Shown in pieces: positions 50,403 to 50,437 of a DNA stretch of 50,437 bases. The notes beneath the pieces are model-generated. The model had not been told where the DNA came from. It saw only the letters and a list, made by a program, of their open reading frames with translations, and did no database searches. The translations under genes were made by a program, and so were the position numbers. The stretch comes from Pseudomonadota bacterium (GTDB lineage Bacteria; Pseudomonadota; Gammaproteobacteria; Burkholderiales; Rhodocyclaceae): NCBI GenBank assembly GCA_018261895.1, contig JAGTRT010000018.1:1-50437 (forward strand), in the 5' to 3' direction. Numbering within the stretch: the stretch's first letter is position 1; every line of letters starts with the position of its first letter.

Positions 50403-50437
50403 AGTCTGGCGTTGACCTACTTTCGCGAGCGGAAGCT
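50403..50437 (-). rRNA. rrf: 5S ribosomal RNA, 3' end only
   Basis: The last 35 bases on the minus strand end with GAAAGTAGGTCAACGCCAGACT, the conserved 3' arm of 5S rRNA (the universal AGTAGG motif and the closing helix). The rest lies outside the window. It marks the end of an rRNA operon transcribed leftward into the htpG side. Confidence 0.85.

Noticed and set aside
1..50437. CRISPR array, tRNA genes, prophage or complete insertion sequence
   Set aside because: No regularly spaced repeats, cloverleaf sequences, phage genes or transposase genes were seen on either strand.

Overview
The window is about 50 kb of GC-rich, densely coding chromosome. It most resembles a betaproteobacterium of the order Rhodocyclales (Dechloromonas/Azonexus-like). 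The evidence is protein-level resemblance: a PrpE-type propionate-CoA ligase, an Rnf/Rsx complex, Kup, single-domain hemerythrins, several c-di-GMP proteins and the Aat/Bpt pair. There are no tRNAs, no CRISPR array, no complete insertion sequence and no prophage. An rRNA operon ends at the right edge (3' end of 5S rRNA, minus strand).

Layout. 1-3.1 kb: 5' part of prpE, a response regulator with a degenerate GGDEF domain, and a YhdH/AcuI reductase. 3.2-8.4 kb: an NlpC/P60 hydrolase and a ferric-iron ABC importer split over three transcription units (binding protein, permease on the other strand, divergent ATPase), with Fur-box-like sites. 8.4-13.1 kb: a tightly packed plus-strand chain with aat, bpt, a MliC+YbaY-like fusion, an exported protein of unknown function, a CapA-like protein, a MaoC-like protein and tag. 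13.1-13.9 kb: a 760-bp non-coding stretch with an orphan terminator and a possible small RNA. 13.9-17.6 kb: hemerythrin, acylphosphatase, Kup and two small unknowns. 17.6-22.2 kb: a TolC-MacA-ATPase-permease efflux operon. 22.3-29.3 kb: an ankyrin protein, pyrD and the complete rsxABCDGE operon. 29.3-35.3 kb: an RlmN-family radical SAM enzyme, an HxlR regulator, a haem-binding-type protein, a PAS-PAS-GGDEF cyclase, then nth-FIST-DUF1841. 35.4-48.1 kb: a lone GspE, a periplasmic twelve-cysteine repeat protein, a second hemerythrin, TauE/SafE with a divergent LysR regulator, an MFS carrier, a YgjP-like metallopeptidase, lipoproteins including Blc, a COQ8-like ABC1 kinase, and dbpA with a partner. 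48.3-50.3 kb: htpG with a sigma-32-type promoter.

The most unusual feature is a dispersed element of about 40 bp. It has a core TTTCCGGT(T/A)GACCGT preceded by phased A/T tracts, and I find thirteen copies between 9.9 and 48.3 kb. Ten copies lie at or just after the 3' end of a gene in the same orientation. Four carry an inverted repeat that turns them into intrinsic terminators. Two have been taken into coding sequence in the same frame and supply the hydrophobic part of a signal peptide (the CapA-like protein and the TolC-like protein); a third lies inside the MliC fusion gene. A second, 35-bp hairpin repeat occurs twice, and one copy forms the N-terminus of a predicted exported protein. 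Whether the 40-bp element is a terminator module, a protein-binding site, a mobile repeat or an uptake-signal-like sequence cannot be decided from this window.

All functional calls come from motif and family recognition by eye. No database search was run.
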